64,000 nt of DNA from NCBI GenBank assembly GCA_016719465.1, contig JADJYY010000018.1, forward strand, positions 1-64,000, given 5' to 3'. The DNA is from Hydrogenophilales bacterium. Its GTDB lineage: Bacteria > Pseudomonadota > Gammaproteobacteria > Burkholderiales > Thiobacillaceae. Made by a program: the position numbers and the translations under genes. Below the pieces are notes generated by a model. It did not search any database. It was not told the origin of the DNA and was given only the letters and a program-made list of their open reading frames with translations. Of this stretch, positions 8,480-17,027 are shown piece by piece. The first letter of the stretch is position 1. Each line of letters opens with the position of its first letter.

Positions 8480-8995
8480 TCACGGATGCCCCTCGCCGAT
8501 GCGCAGGCCCGTTTTCTTCAGGATGCGGCTGCTGTAGAGGATGTCGGACTTGCGGCAGGCGTCGCCCAGCAGGGCGGTGATCTGGTCCGCGTAGGCTTGC
8601 GCCTGTTCCCGGCTCTTCGCGTGCACCATGGCGAACAGGTTGTAGGGCCACAGGGGCAGCCGGCGCGGGCGCCGGTAGCAGTGGCTGACGAAGGGCAGGC
8701 GGCCCACCGCCTCGCCCAGTTCGTCCACCCGGTCGTCGGCCACGTCCCACACCGTCATGCCGTTTGCGGTATAGCCCAGGGCATAGTGGTTGGGCACCAC
8801 GCCGATGCGGCGGATCACGCCGTTCTCCAGCATGGCGGCCATGCGCGCCATGACGAGCTCCGCCGTCAGCCCGAGCCGCTCCGCCACGGCGTGGTAGGGG
8901 CGCGGCGTCAGCGGCAGTCCGGCCTGGGTGGCCTGGACGATGCGCCGGTCGATCTCGTCGAGGGCCGGCTCGGGCAGGGCGTCACGGGCTGACAC
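8480..8995 (-). CDS. nirH: NirH, siroheme decarboxylase subunit
   Basis: 171 aa of the Lrp/AsnC-like siroheme decarboxylase family. The sequence has the usual RIVQATQAGLPLTPRPYHAV helix-turn-helix start, VIRRIGVVPNHYALGY and the conserved CYRRPRRLPLWPYNLF segment. With NirD, NirL and NirG it decarboxylates siroheme to 12,18-didecarboxysiroheme. The start is GTG at 8995, seven bases after the nirG stop at 9002. This is the only clean member after nirD; nirL and nirG upstream are frameshifted. Confidence 0.92.
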   Translation of the reverse strand: MSARDALPEPALDEIDRRIVQATQAGLPLTPRPYHAVAERLGLTAELVMARMAAMLENGVIRRIGVVPNHYALGYTANGMTVWDVADDRVDELGEAVGRLPFVSHCYRRPRRLPLWPYNLFAMVHAKSREQAQAYADQITALLGDACRKSDILYSSRILKKTGLRIGEGHP

Positions 8996-9001
8996 GGCGG
9001 C

Positions 9002-9530
9002 TCAGGCTTCCAGCATGAGTTGCACGAAAAATTCCCGCTCCTTGGGGAAGCGGAATATCTGGTAGCCCGTCACCGATTCGATGTAGGTGAAGGCCGCCTC
9101 CACCTTCTCCGGGGTTTCGGCGGCGCCGACGAACCACAGGTTGAGGGCGTGCTCGCGCCGGTAGTTGTGGGCGATTTCCGGCTGCAGGTTGACGAATTCG
9201 GCAATACGCTCGAATTCCTTGCGCGGCACGGACATGGCGGCCAAAACGTTGGCGCCGCCCATGCGGTCGGCGTTGAACAGGGGCCGAAGCGGGTCAGCAC
9301 GCTTGGCGCAACAGCGCTTCGATGCGTTCAATCAAGCTTGCTTCGTTCAGGCCCAGGCTGCCTGCCAGAGGCTAGAAATGGCCGTGCGCAGATCGGGAAA
9401 TCCGCCCTGCATGGCATTGATCATGGCGCCGGTCCATCGCGTCCATTTCCGGCCTGGGTGCGCTGCGGCACTTCGGCGGGTACCTGCCACGCCGCTGCAT
9501 GAGGGTGGACTCGGGCACGGTGCCGTTCAT
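9002..9530 (-). pseudogene. nirG: NirG, siroheme decarboxylase subunit, frameshifted
   Basis: The C-terminal ~95 residues are clean (from PLFNADRMGGANVLAAMSV through HNYRREHALNLWFV to FFVQLMLEA-stop at 9002). Upstream, the expected pieces MDAMDR, INAMQGGFPDLRT, AGSLGLNEASLIERIEALLRQ and VLTRFGP lie in different frames, so about four to five single-base indels occur between 9280 and 9455. The likely start is the ATG at 9530 overlapping the nirL stop. Because nirDLGH work as one enzyme and nirH is intact, sequencing error is more likely than gene loss. Confidence 0.8.
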
Positions 9531-10056
9531 CACGCCGCCTTTTCCAGGCCGGAGTAGCGCGCGCCGCGTTGCTTGAAGCGGCGCTTGGAGAACAGGGGCT
9601 GGCAGGGGATGCCGGTGAGCAGCGGGTCGGCGCGCAGGCGCGCGATCTCCGCCAGTACCGCGTCCCGATCGCGGCCATGCACCATCGAGAACAGGTTGTA
9701 GCGCCAATCCGGAAGCCGGCGCGGGCGGCGGTAGCACAGCGTCACCGCCGACTGGCTGGCCAATTGCCGGCCAACATCGGATACGTAGTCGTCCGGCACA
9801 TCCCAGACCACCATGGCGTTGGCGGAATAGCCCAGTTCGCGATGCCGCACGACCACGCCAAAGCGGCGGATGACGCCGAGATTCAACAGTCGTCTGACGG
9901 GCGCCAGACACGGCCTCCTCAGCCAGGCCGCAGGCGGCCGCCAGCTCCGCGTAAGGTCGGGCGGTGAGGGCCAGGCCCGGTTCCAGGGCGCCGGCCAGGC
10001 AATAGTCGGTGCTGTCCAGTTCGGCGCGCAGGGAAGCGGCCTGGCGCGTTCCCCCG
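9530..10056 (-). pseudogene. nirL: NirL module of siroheme decarboxylase, split by frameshifts
   Basis: The reading LRAELDSTDYCLAGALEPGL, ARPYAELAAACGLAEEAV runs in one frame, then after one extra T near 9912 the frame LAPVRRLLNLGVIRRFGVV continues to CYRRPRRLPDWRYNLFSM and the stop at 9530. There is no ATG, GTG or TTG start at the 5' end, and the module follows directly on the nirD stop (TAG at 10057). The simplest reading is a fused nirDL gene, as known in several denitrifiers, broken by one indel at about 10058 and another at about 9912. Confidence 0.75.
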
Positions 10057-10554
10057 CTACCGGACAGGCGCGTCGGGAGGCGGCTGGCCGATGTGGCCTT
10101 CGCCCAGGTCGAAGCCCAGGTCGATGTGGTAGTCCGCCAGCATGGGCAGGTCCAGGGGTTTGAGGCCCGTCTGGCGCTGGATATGGGTCAGCACATCGGC
10201 CACCTGGCCGGCGCTCGACGCGGTGACCACGAACCAGAGGTTGTAGCGATGTTCCCGCTCGTAGTTGTGGTTGACCTCGGGGCAGGCGTCGATCACCCGC
10301 GCCACGGCATCCATGCGTTCGGGTGGCGCGGCCACGGCGGCCAGGGTGCTCCAGCCCAGCACGTGGGGCCGAAACACGGCGCCGACCCTGGAAACGTGGC
10401 CGCGTGCCTTCAGATCGCGCAACCGGGTGATCACGCTTTCTTCGCTGATGCCCAGGGCGTGGGCCATCTCCGCGTAGGGGCGGCGCACCAGGGGGAAGGC
10501 CCGCTGCCACTCGTTGAGCAGGCGGAAGTCGATGGGGTCGAGATGGTCGCTCAT
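10057..10554 (-). CDS. nirD: NirD, siroheme decarboxylase subunit (perhaps NirD half of NirDL)
   Basis: 165 aa with the AsnC-like start (FRLLNEWQRAFPLVRRPYAE), SRVGAVFRPHVLGWSTLAA and NHNYEREHRYNLWFV, typical of the family. The ATG at 10554 overlaps the nirF stop (ATGA). The C-terminus GEGHIGQPPPDAPVR looks like a linker that would lead into NirL in a fused protein. The function is siroheme decarboxylation with NirL, NirG and NirH. Confidence 0.88.
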   Translation of the reverse strand: MSDHLDPIDFRLLNEWQRAFPLVRRPYAEMAHALGISEESVITRLRDLKARGHVSRVGAVFRPHVLGWSTLAAVAAPPERMDAVARVIDACPEVNHNYEREHRYNLWFVVTASSAGQVADVLTHIQRQTGLKPLDLPMLADYHIDLGFDLGEGHIGQPPPDAPVR

Positions 10555-11810
10555 AGCCCGAACCTGTGGGCGCGAGAAGAGAAGAAGATGCCGCTGGGGG
10601 CATCCGCCGGGATTTCGCCCAGTTTCGCGAAGCTGGCCGTGTCGTGGATCTGGATGCGGTTCTCGTCCCGCACCGAGATCCAGACGTGCTCGCCGCGCGG
10701 GGTGAATTCCATGTGCAGCACCGCCTTGCCGGGCTTCATGGTATGCACGATCTCGCGGCTTTCCACGTCGATGACCTGGACGGTGTCGTAGTGGGGGAAG
10801 GCGAAGTTGACCCAGAGCCTGCGGCCGGTCGGTTCGGCCATCACGAACACGGGCTGCCCGGCCACCGGGATCGTGCCGATTTTTTGCCAGGTGGAGATAT
10901 CCACCAGCACCACCTCGTGCCGGCCCACGCCCGGGATGAAGGCCAGGTTGCCGGACACCGCCCAGGTTTCCAGGTGCGGCATCTTGTACACGGGCAACTT
11001 CTGCTCGCCACGACCGTAGGCCGGCAGTGCCCGCCTCACGCCGCGTTCCGGATGCCACAGGTCGAGCACGGCGATGCCGTCCTCGCCGAACAGGCCGGCC
11101 ACGTACCAGCGGCCATCGCCGGTCACCAGGGCGTCATAGGGCTCCTTGCCGATGCCGGTGTGGCGGGTGACTTTCGGGTTCTTCGGGTCTTGCGACAGGT
11201 CGGCCTGCCAGATTTCCCCGGCCTCGAACAGGCTGAAGGTGAAGCGGTTGCCCGCCGCCTCTTCCAGGCCCACCACCTTGGAGAGCTGGCCGGTGACCTC
11301 GGAACGGGCGGGAATCTCGCTGATCAGTTCCAGAGTCTCGCTGTCGAAGAACTTGACGCCGCCCGGGGTGTAGTTGGCGGCGGCGATGATGCCGCCATCC
11401 TGGGAGATGGCGCCGCCGATGGAATTGCCGGACTGGATCACGCGCTTGACGATGGCGCCGGTGAGCAGGTCCACCTTGGACAGTCCGCCATCGCGGCCGA
11501 ACACATAGGCGTAGCGGGCATCACGGGAGAACACCACGGAGGCGTGGGACAGGTCGCCCAGGCCTTGGACCCGCCCCAGGGCGACCTTTTTCGTGGTGTC
11601 GAGCAACTGGATCGAGCCCTTGGCCCGTTCGATCACCAGGCCCAGGTCGCCGGTGCCACGCAGGTCCTGGGCGAAAGCGGGGAGGATGAGGGCCACGCAG
11701 GCCGCCAGCGTGAGCAGGACGCGGAATGCGCGGAAATGTTTTCCTTCCCCTCTCTCCCGGGAAAAGGCAAGGAGATTCGTGGTTCCACCTTGCGCCGATG
11801 GCATCGTCAT
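10551..11810 (-). CDS. nirF: NirF, heme d1 biosynthesis protein
   Basis: 419 aa with a beta-propeller like the NirS d1 domain but no heme c motif. The ATG at 11810 overlaps the nirC stop (ATGA). The signal region AFRVLLTLAACVALILPAFA is preceded by ~30 residues, longer than usual, part of which (LLAFSRERGEGKHF) is encoded by a GC-rich imperfect palindrome. NirF is a periplasmic d1 pathway enzyme proposed to act before NirN. Sequence marks include YVFGRDGGLSKVDLLTG, PYDALVTGDGRWYVAGLFGE and the conserved HMEFTPRGEHVWIS near the C-terminus. Confidence 0.92.
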   Translation of the reverse strand: MTMPSAQGGTTNLLAFSRERGEGKHFRAFRVLLTLAACVALILPAFAQDLRGTGDLGLVIERAKGSIQLLDTTKKVALGRVQGLGDLSHASVVFSRDARYAYVFGRDGGLSKVDLLTGAIVKRVIQSGNSIGGAISQDGGIIAAANYTPGGVKFFDSETLELISEIPARSEVTGQLSKVVGLEEAAGNRFTFSLFEAGEIWQADLSQDPKNPKVTRHTGIGKEPYDALVTGDGRWYVAGLFGEDGIAVLDLWHPERGVRRALPAYGRGEQKLPVYKMPHLETWAVSGNLAFIPGVGRHEVVLVDISTWQKIGTIPVAGQPVFVMAEPTGRRLWVNFAFPHYDTVQVIDVESREIVHTMKPGKAVLHMEFTPRGEHVWISVRDENRIQIHDTASFAKLGEIPADAPSGIFFSSRAHRFGL

Positions 11811-12259
11811 TCCGGAAATCCTTTCAGCAACTCGGCCACGATCCAGCGGGCATCGCTTTCCGAGAGATGGGGTGTCCAGCCGGGCATGGCGGTGCCGGTG
11901 CGGCCGTAAAGTATGGTGTCTTCCAGGGCCTCGCGGGGTTTGTCCGCCAGGGCGGCGGCGGTGAGCGGCGCGCCCAGGCCCCCGGTAAGCTTGAGGCCGT
12001 GGCAGAAGCCGCATTCCTGGCGCACGAAGCGAGTCAGTTCACGCTGGCGTTCGGCGGAAGGGGGGGTATGGGTGGAAGTGTCGATGGAAGTATCGGCCAT
12101 GGCCAGGTTCATCACCGTGGTCAGGGCCATGACGGCGCCAGTCAGGAAAACGATCATGCCCATGCCGAGCCGCAGTACCGGTTTCCAGTCGGGAGATGTC
12201 TCCCGTGGTGGGGAATCCGCGTTGACGGATTCGCACCTTCCGCATTGATGGTGGCGCAT
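11807..12259 (-). CDS. nirC: NirC/c55X-type monoheme cytochrome c
   Basis: 150 aa from the ATG at 12259, which has GAGAGG about ten bases upstream. It has a membrane-anchor or signal helix (MIVFLTGAVMALTTVMNLAMA) and heme site CGFCH (Cys83-His87), with Met in TAMPGW as probable sixth ligand. Small cytochromes of this kind follow nirS and pass electrons to NirS or take part in d1 maturation. It lies 91 bases after nirS and is coupled to nirF. Confidence 0.85.
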   Translation of the reverse strand: MRHHQCGRCESVNADSPPRETSPDWKPVLRLGMGMIVFLTGAVMALTTVMNLAMADTSIDTSTHTPPSAERQRELTRFVRQECGFCHGLKLTGGLGAPLTAAALADKPREALEDTILYGRTGTAMPGWTPHLSESDARWIVAELLKGFPE

Positions 12260-12349
12260 TGCCTGTTGCCTCTCGGGTTGGCGGGGCACCCCCGGTGGGA
12301 GGCGCCCCGCGAACCCGCCCGGCCGGAGCCGGGCGGCTATTGCCTCACA

Positions 12350-14062
12350 TCAATACACGTCGTACTGGGTGTTGTAGACGTTGAACTTGCCGGTGGGCGT
12401 AACCAGGCGCTTGTCCTTGATCACTGCCTTCAGCTTGCGGGTCTTGTCATCCATGACCACCAGGGCCGACTCGCCGTTCTTCGGGCCCCAGACCGAGAAC
12501 CACACTTCGTCGCCGGCCTTGTTGTACTCCGGATGGGTGACGCGGCCCTCGGTGATGCCGGCCAGCTTGGCGAGGTTGATCACTTCGGCGGGCTTGTCCA
12601 GGTTCTTCAGATCCCATACCGATACGGATTGGCGCACCTCGGCGTCCGGGTTCAACGCGGCGTCCGCCCACAGGTTCTTGGACTTGGGATGGGTCTTCAC
12701 GAACAGGGAGCCGGAGCCATGGTTCTTCAGGGAACGCACCACTTTCCAGGCGCCTTCCTTGTGCTTGGCCGGGTCGGTGCCGATGACCGCGATGGTGTCG
12801 TCGCCCAGGTGGCCGGTGGCCCAGACCGGACCGAACTTGGTGTCGGGCCAGTTGGCGCCGCGGCCGGGGTGGGGCTTGGTGCCCACCTTGACGTTGGCGG
12901 CCAGCTTGCCTTCCTTGGTATCGACCACCGAGACGGTGTTGCGCATGTTCGCCGCGACCATGAAGTAGCGCTTGGAGGAATCCCAGCCGCCGTCGTGCAG
13001 GAAGCGTTCGGCTTCCACTTCGGTGGTCTTCAGGTTCTTGATGTCGCTGTAGTCGACCAGCAGGATCTTGCCGGTTTCCTTCACGTTGACCACGAACTCG
13101 GGCTTGATGTGGGAGGCGACGATGGAGGCGACGCGCGGCTCGGCGTGGTATTCCTGCTCGTCGTAGGTATAGCCGCGGGTGGACATGATCTTGAGCGGCT
13201 TCAGCGTCGGACCGTCCATCAGCACGTAGGCGGGCGGCCAGTAGGTGCCGGCGATGGCCAGCTTGTCATCAAAACCCTTGTACTTTGAAGTTTCGATGGA
13301 GCGGGCGTCGGAACCGGTGCGGATGGTGGCGACCGTGGCGGGGGTTTCCATCCACAGGTCGATCAGGTTGATCAGACCGTCGCGACCGGTGGTGTAGAGA
13401 TAGCGGCCGGACTTGGAGATGCGCGAAATGTGCACCGCGAAGCCAGTCTTGAGGACCACGACGATCTTCTTGCTGTCGCCGTCGATCAGCGCCAGTTCGC
13501 CGGAGTCACGCAGGGTGACGGCGAACAGGTTGTCGAGCTTGAGCTTGTTCATCTGCTTCTTGGGCCGATCCTCCGGCTTGACCAGCAGTTTCCAGCTCGC
13601 GGCCATCTCCTTCATGCCCCATTCCGGCGGAGTGGGGGGCGTGTTCTGGATGTAGCGCGCCATCAGGTCGACCTCTTTCTCGGTCAACTCGTTGGAAGTG
13701 CCAAAGCCGGGCATGCCGCCGGGGGTACCGTAATGCACGAATACCTTGAGCGTTTCGGTGCCCAGTTTCTGCATGTCCTGGGGCAGCAGCGGCTTGCCGG
13801 TGGCGCCCTTGCGCAACACGCCGTGGCAGCCGGCGCAGCGGTCGAAATAGATCTGGCGGCTGGCGTCGAATTCCGCCTTGGTCATGGGCGGGGCCTTGGG
13901 GTCGTTGGACTGGTACATCTCCACGCCCGCCAGCGACGAGCCACCACCCTGCAGATAAGTGGTGGTCGCCGTGTTGGTTTCACTGGTGCGCTCCGCCGCC
14001 CAAGTCATGGAAACAGCGAGCGGCAAGGCGGCCATCATCAAACCGCTGAGTACTTTCTTCAT
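12350..14062 (-). CDS. nirS: Cytochrome cd1 nitrite reductase
   Basis: 570 aa. Signal peptide to about residue 22, cytochrome c domain with CAGCH (Cys76, Cys79, His80), then the C-terminal eight-bladed d1 propeller with ISRISKSGRYLYTTGRDG, ASIVASHIKPEFVVNVKETG and the catalytic-histidine regions (HDGGWDSSKRYF, TKPHPGRGANW). It reduces nitrite to NO in the periplasm as a homodimer. The reading frame is complete. It is the first gene of the d1 cluster and is driven from an FNR/DNR box at 14153-14166 with a TATCGT -10 at 14123-14128. Confidence 0.97.
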   Translation of the reverse strand: MKKVLSGLMMAALPLAVSMTWAAERTSETNTATTTYLQGGGSSLAGVEMYQSNDPKAPPMTKAEFDASRQIYFDRCAGCHGVLRKGATGKPLLPQDMQKLGTETLKVFVHYGTPGGMPGFGTSNELTEKEVDLMARYIQNTPPTPPEWGMKEMAASWKLLVKPEDRPKKQMNKLKLDNLFAVTLRDSGELALIDGDSKKIVVVLKTGFAVHISRISKSGRYLYTTGRDGLINLIDLWMETPATVATIRTGSDARSIETSKYKGFDDKLAIAGTYWPPAYVLMDGPTLKPLKIMSTRGYTYDEQEYHAEPRVASIVASHIKPEFVVNVKETGKILLVDYSDIKNLKTTEVEAERFLHDGGWDSSKRYFMVAANMRNTVSVVDTKEGKLAANVKVGTKPHPGRGANWPDTKFGPVWATGHLGDDTIAVIGTDPAKHKEGAWKVVRSLKNHGSGSLFVKTHPKSKNLWADAALNPDAEVRQSVSVWDLKNLDKPAEVINLAKLAGITEGRVTHPEYNKAGDEVWFSVWGPKNGESALVVMDDKTRKLKAVIKDKRLVTPTGKFNVYNTQYDVY

Positions 14063-14152
14063 CGAACTACCCTCCGGAAAAAGCCAAGTGGCTGGGGAAA
14101 AACCAGAATCGCATGGGGGGTAACGATACGTTGGGGGTGAGGGGGGATGACC

Positions 14153-14166
14153 TTGATCTTTATCAA
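14153..14166 (-). promoter_or_regulatory. FNR/DNR box for nirS
   Basis: TTGATCTTTATCAA, a perfect site. Its centre is 34 bases from a TATCGT -10 hexamer (14123-14128, minus strand), which places it at about -41.5 of the predicted nirS start, about 55 bases before the ATG. This is the classic class II geometry. Confidence 0.9.
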
Positions 14167-14193
14167 CGGTGTTTTCGAAATAGAAAGGGGGTC

Positions 14194-14207
14194 TTGATGA
14201 AGATCAA
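14194..14207 (+). promoter_or_regulatory. FNR/DNR box for the nor operon
   Basis: TTGATGAAGATCAA, a perfect site 27 bases from the nirS box. A TACCAT -10-like hexamer (14231-14236) lies 33 bases from its centre on the plus strand, giving a class II promoter for the gene at 14266 and norCB. Confidence 0.9.
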
Positions 14208-14265
14208 GCCCTTTACTCGGTCATGCCGCCTACCATGCGCCGTCCTGAAAGCAGAGGAGATCGAC

Positions 14266-14637
14266 ATGCTCGAGCCCGTAAAACTCGCGGATTTTTTCAC
14301 CGTGTTCTTCAGCGCCGCCTCGGTCATCCTCTTCGGCGCCAGTTATGCCCTGGTGTTCGCCTGGTCGCGAGTCAGGAACCGCCCGCGCCTCATGCCGCTG
14401 GCCTATGCCGCCTATGTCGGCCTCTTTGTTTCGGTCATCGTGCTGGCCTTTGCCGCCAACCTGTTCAACAACACTTTCTGGACCGTCATCGTGATGCTCA
14501 TGCTGATCGGTTATCTGCTCGCGCCCCACGCCATCTGGTACCTCTGCGTGGGAACCCATGCCGACGAGCTTGAAGATGGTCACGCCGATACATCCGCGGC
14601 GGGCGCGGCACCGGCAAAGATTTTTCAACAGCGGTAA
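14266..14637 (+). CDS. Small three-helix membrane protein, first gene of nor operon
   Basis: 123 aa. The ATG at 14266 is preceded by GAGGAG. Three predicted membrane helices lie at about residues 10-32 (FFTVFFSAASVILFGASYAL), 45-67 and 72-95, followed by a polar tail. It lies 15 bases before norC in the same transcript under the nor FNR/DNR box. I do not recognise a named family; similar-sized unnamed proteins accompany nor genes in other betaproteobacteria. A role in assembly or as an extra NOR subunit is inference. Confidence 0.8.
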   Translation: MLEPVKLADFFTVFFSAASVILFGASYALVFAWSRVRNRPRLMPLAYAAYVGLFVSVIVLAFAANLFNNTFWTVIVMLMLIGYLLAPHAIWYLCVGTHADELEDGHADTSAAGAAPAKIFQQR

Positions 14638-14652
14638 CAGGAGGACATGACC

Positions 14653-15315
14653 ATGTCACAGACGCAGGCGTTGTGGTGGGCATCCGAATCCTTTTGGCGG
14701 AAGACCGCCATTTGGGTGACGGCGGGCTCGTTCGTAGTACTCATCTTTCTCACCTTCGACACGGTGAAGCAGATCACGGCCGGCGGCAAGCGCGTGCCGG
14801 CGTATTCGGTGATCAACAACCGCATCGATTACGTGTTCGATGAGAAGCGCAACTTCCAGGTGCCGGTCATCGGCCCCGAGGAGCCCCTGTTCGGCAAGAA
14901 ACTGACCGAAGAGGAAGCCGCGGCGCTGGTTAGCCACGGCAAGCTGACCACCCAGGCGAAGAACTGCATGAACTGCCACACCCTGCTGGGCAATGGTTCC
15001 TACTATGCGCCCGATCTCACCAAGTCCTGGCTGGATCAGTCCTGGGGCTCCAAGGAGGTGCGCGAGCAACAGATGGTGGAGTTCCTGATGAATCCCCAGG
15101 ACCGACTGCACAACGCTCTCGGTCGCAAGATGCCCAACCTGGGCATCACCGAGGCTGAGGCGCGCGCCACCGTGGCCTTCCTGAAGTGGATGTCGTCCAT
15201 CGACACCAACGGCTTCCCGTACAACTTCAAGCCCATCGACCAGGCCGATGCCGCGCCCGCCGTCGAGGCCGCGCCTGCCTCCGATCCCGCCGCCGCCGCC
15301 CCGGTTCAACAGTAA
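14653..15315 (+). CDS. norC: Nitric oxide reductase cytochrome c subunit
   Basis: 220 aa. N-terminal membrane anchor (residues ~18-36), cytochrome c domain with CMNCH (Cys105, Cys108, His109) and MPNLGI with the axial Met. It delivers electrons to NorB. The ATG at 14653 is chosen over 14647 because the GGAGG at 14640-14645 is correctly spaced only for the second. The C-terminus carries an Ala/Pro/Glu-rich extension of ~25 residues (AAPAVEAAPASDPAAAAPVQQ region) not seen in standard NorC. Confidence 0.95.
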   Translation: MSQTQALWWASESFWRKTAIWVTAGSFVVLIFLTFDTVKQITAGGKRVPAYSVINNRIDYVFDEKRNFQVPVIGPEEPLFGKKLTEEEAAALVSHGKLTTQAKNCMNCHTLLGNGSYYAPDLTKSWLDQSWGSKEVREQQMVEFLMNPQDRLHNALGRKMPNLGITEAEARATVAFLKWMSSIDTNGFPYNFKPIDQADAAPAVEAAPASDPAAAAPVQQ

Positions 15316-15327
15316 GGAGATTCAAAC

Positions 15328-16779
15328 ATGGCAGCCTTAGGCACTCTCAGCACCGCCAATCTCAATGGCGGACAAAAACTGGCGGTGAAGTATTTCACCG
15401 TCGCCGTCGCCCTGTTCGGCGCGCAAGTCCTGTTCGGCCTGCTGGCCGGCATCCAGTACCTGAATCCGGACTTCCTGTTCGGCATTCTGGATTTCTCCGT
15501 CAACCGCATGCTCCACATCAACGCGATGGTGGTCTGGCTGTTGTTCGGCTTCATCGGTTCGGTCTACTGGATGCTGGAGGACGAGGCCGGCGTGCCGGTG
15601 GTCGGCCTGGGCCTGGGTAATCTGATCTTCTGGATCTTCACCCTGGCCGTGGTCGTCGTCGTGCTGGTCTATCTGCTGGTGCAGGTCGGCCCGGGCGAAC
15701 TGAAGTCGATCTGGCTGATCAACGAGGGTCGCGAGTACATCGAGGCGCCGCGCTGGGCCGATATCGGCATCGTGGTGTGCGTGCTGGTGTTCTTCTACAA
15801 CGTGGCCTCCACCTTCATGAAGGGCAAGTTCTCCGGCATCGCCGGTGTCCTGGTCATGGACCTGGTGGCGCTGGCCGGCATCTATCTGGCCGGCATGTAC
15901 TACACCCCCAACATCTCCATGGACCAACACTGGTGGTGGTGGGTGATCCACCTCTGGGTCGAAGCCACCTGGGAAGTGCTGGTTGGCTGTCTGATGGCCT
16001 ACGGCCTGATCAAGACCATGGGCGTGCGCCGCAAGATCGTGGAAACCTGGCTGTACATCGAAGTCGCGCTGATGTTCGGTTCCGGCATCCTGGGTCTGGG
16101 CCACCACTACTTCTGGATCGGTACTCCCGAGTACTGGTTCACCATCGGCGGCTTCTTCTCCGCCCTGGAGCCCATCCCCCTGGTGGCCATGGTGGTGCAC
16201 GCGGTGTTCGACGCCGGTCATCACAAGCTGAAGAGCACCAACAACCCCGCCCTGGCCTGGATCATCGCCCAAGCCTTCGGCAACTTCTTCGGCGCCGGCG
16301 TCTGGGGCTTCATGCACACCCTGCCCCAGATCAACCTCTATACCCACGGCACCCAGTGGACCGCCTCCCACGGCCACCTGGCCTTCTTCGGCGCCTACGC
16401 CACCATGGTCATCGCCTTCTTCTACATGGCGCTGCAGAAATGGCGTGGCGGCGTGTACATGAGCGGCAATCTGGTTGGCGCCTGGAAGTGGAAATGGGCG
16501 ATCTTCCTGCTCCACGCCGGCATGATCGCCATGGTGATGGGCCTGTTGGTGGCGGGCTACGAGCAGTCCCAGATCGAGCGTGCCATCGGCGGCTCCGACT
16601 GGGTGGCCTACTTCGCCGGTCAATCGCACCGCTGGTTCATGCAGGGCATGTTCTGGCGCATGGTGGGTGGCTGGACGTTCGCCGCCGGCTTCGTGCTGCT
16701 GGCCTGGGACCTGATGACCATCGGCAAGCGGGAGACCCGCCCGGCCCTGGCCGTGCAGGCCGAAGCCGCCGCCGCCTGA
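15328..16779 (+). CDS. norB: Nitric oxide reductase large subunit
   Basis: 483 aa, twelve predicted helices. HINAMVVWLLFG supplies a low-spin heme b ligand, HLWVEATWEVL carries the FeB histidine and the NOR-specific glutamate, and GLGHHYFWIG gives the His pair. It reduces two NO to N2O at the heme b3-FeB centre in the inner membrane. It follows norC by 12 bases with GGAG upstream. norQ and norD do not follow; the operon ends at a strong terminator. Confidence 0.97.
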   Translation: MAALGTLSTANLNGGQKLAVKYFTVAVALFGAQVLFGLLAGIQYLNPDFLFGILDFSVNRMLHINAMVVWLLFGFIGSVYWMLEDEAGVPVVGLGLGNLIFWIFTLAVVVVVLVYLLVQVGPGELKSIWLINEGREYIEAPRWADIGIVVCVLVFFYNVASTFMKGKFSGIAGVLVMDLVALAGIYLAGMYYTPNISMDQHWWWWVIHLWVEATWEVLVGCLMAYGLIKTMGVRRKIVETWLYIEVALMFGSGILGLGHHYFWIGTPEYWFTIGGFFSALEPIPLVAMVVHAVFDAGHHKLKSTNNPALAWIIAQAFGNFFGAGVWGFMHTLPQINLYTHGTQWTASHGHLAFFGAYATMVIAFFYMALQKWRGGVYMSGNLVGAWKWKWAIFLLHAGMIAMVMGLLVAGYEQSQIERAIGGSDWVAYFAGQSHRWFMQGMFWRMVGGWTFAAGFVLLAWDLMTIGKRETRPALAVQAEAAAA

Positions 16780-16813
16780 CATGGCATTCTGAGATTTCTC
16801 CTCGCAAGACTTG

Positions 16814-16848
16814 CGCCCGCCGGGTTACCCGGCGGGCGTTTTTTTTTC
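16814..16848 (+). terminator. Rho-independent terminator after norB
   Basis: An 11-bp GC-rich stem (16814-16824 with 16828-16838), loop TTA, followed by ten Ts. Textbook form, 35 bases after the norB stop. Confidence 0.93.
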
Positions 16849-17027
16849 AATGCCTCGCGATCACGCTCATCCAACCAATACCGCGGCGGCAGCCACCTCG
16901 ACGGCGCCGCGGAGCGCCGTCACAAGCGGGAAGGCGGTGGATGGCCGGGTAGCGAGGTGGGCTTGGGAACGCGGCGCGAACGGGTATCATGGGCCGCTTC
17001 CGACCCGCTCTACCGTGGAGTACGCGC

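Noticed and set aside
16857..17027. Possible short gene between the norB terminator and the NrfJ-like gene
   Set aside because: No ribosome site, start and conserved composition together; treated as the promoter region of the next gene.
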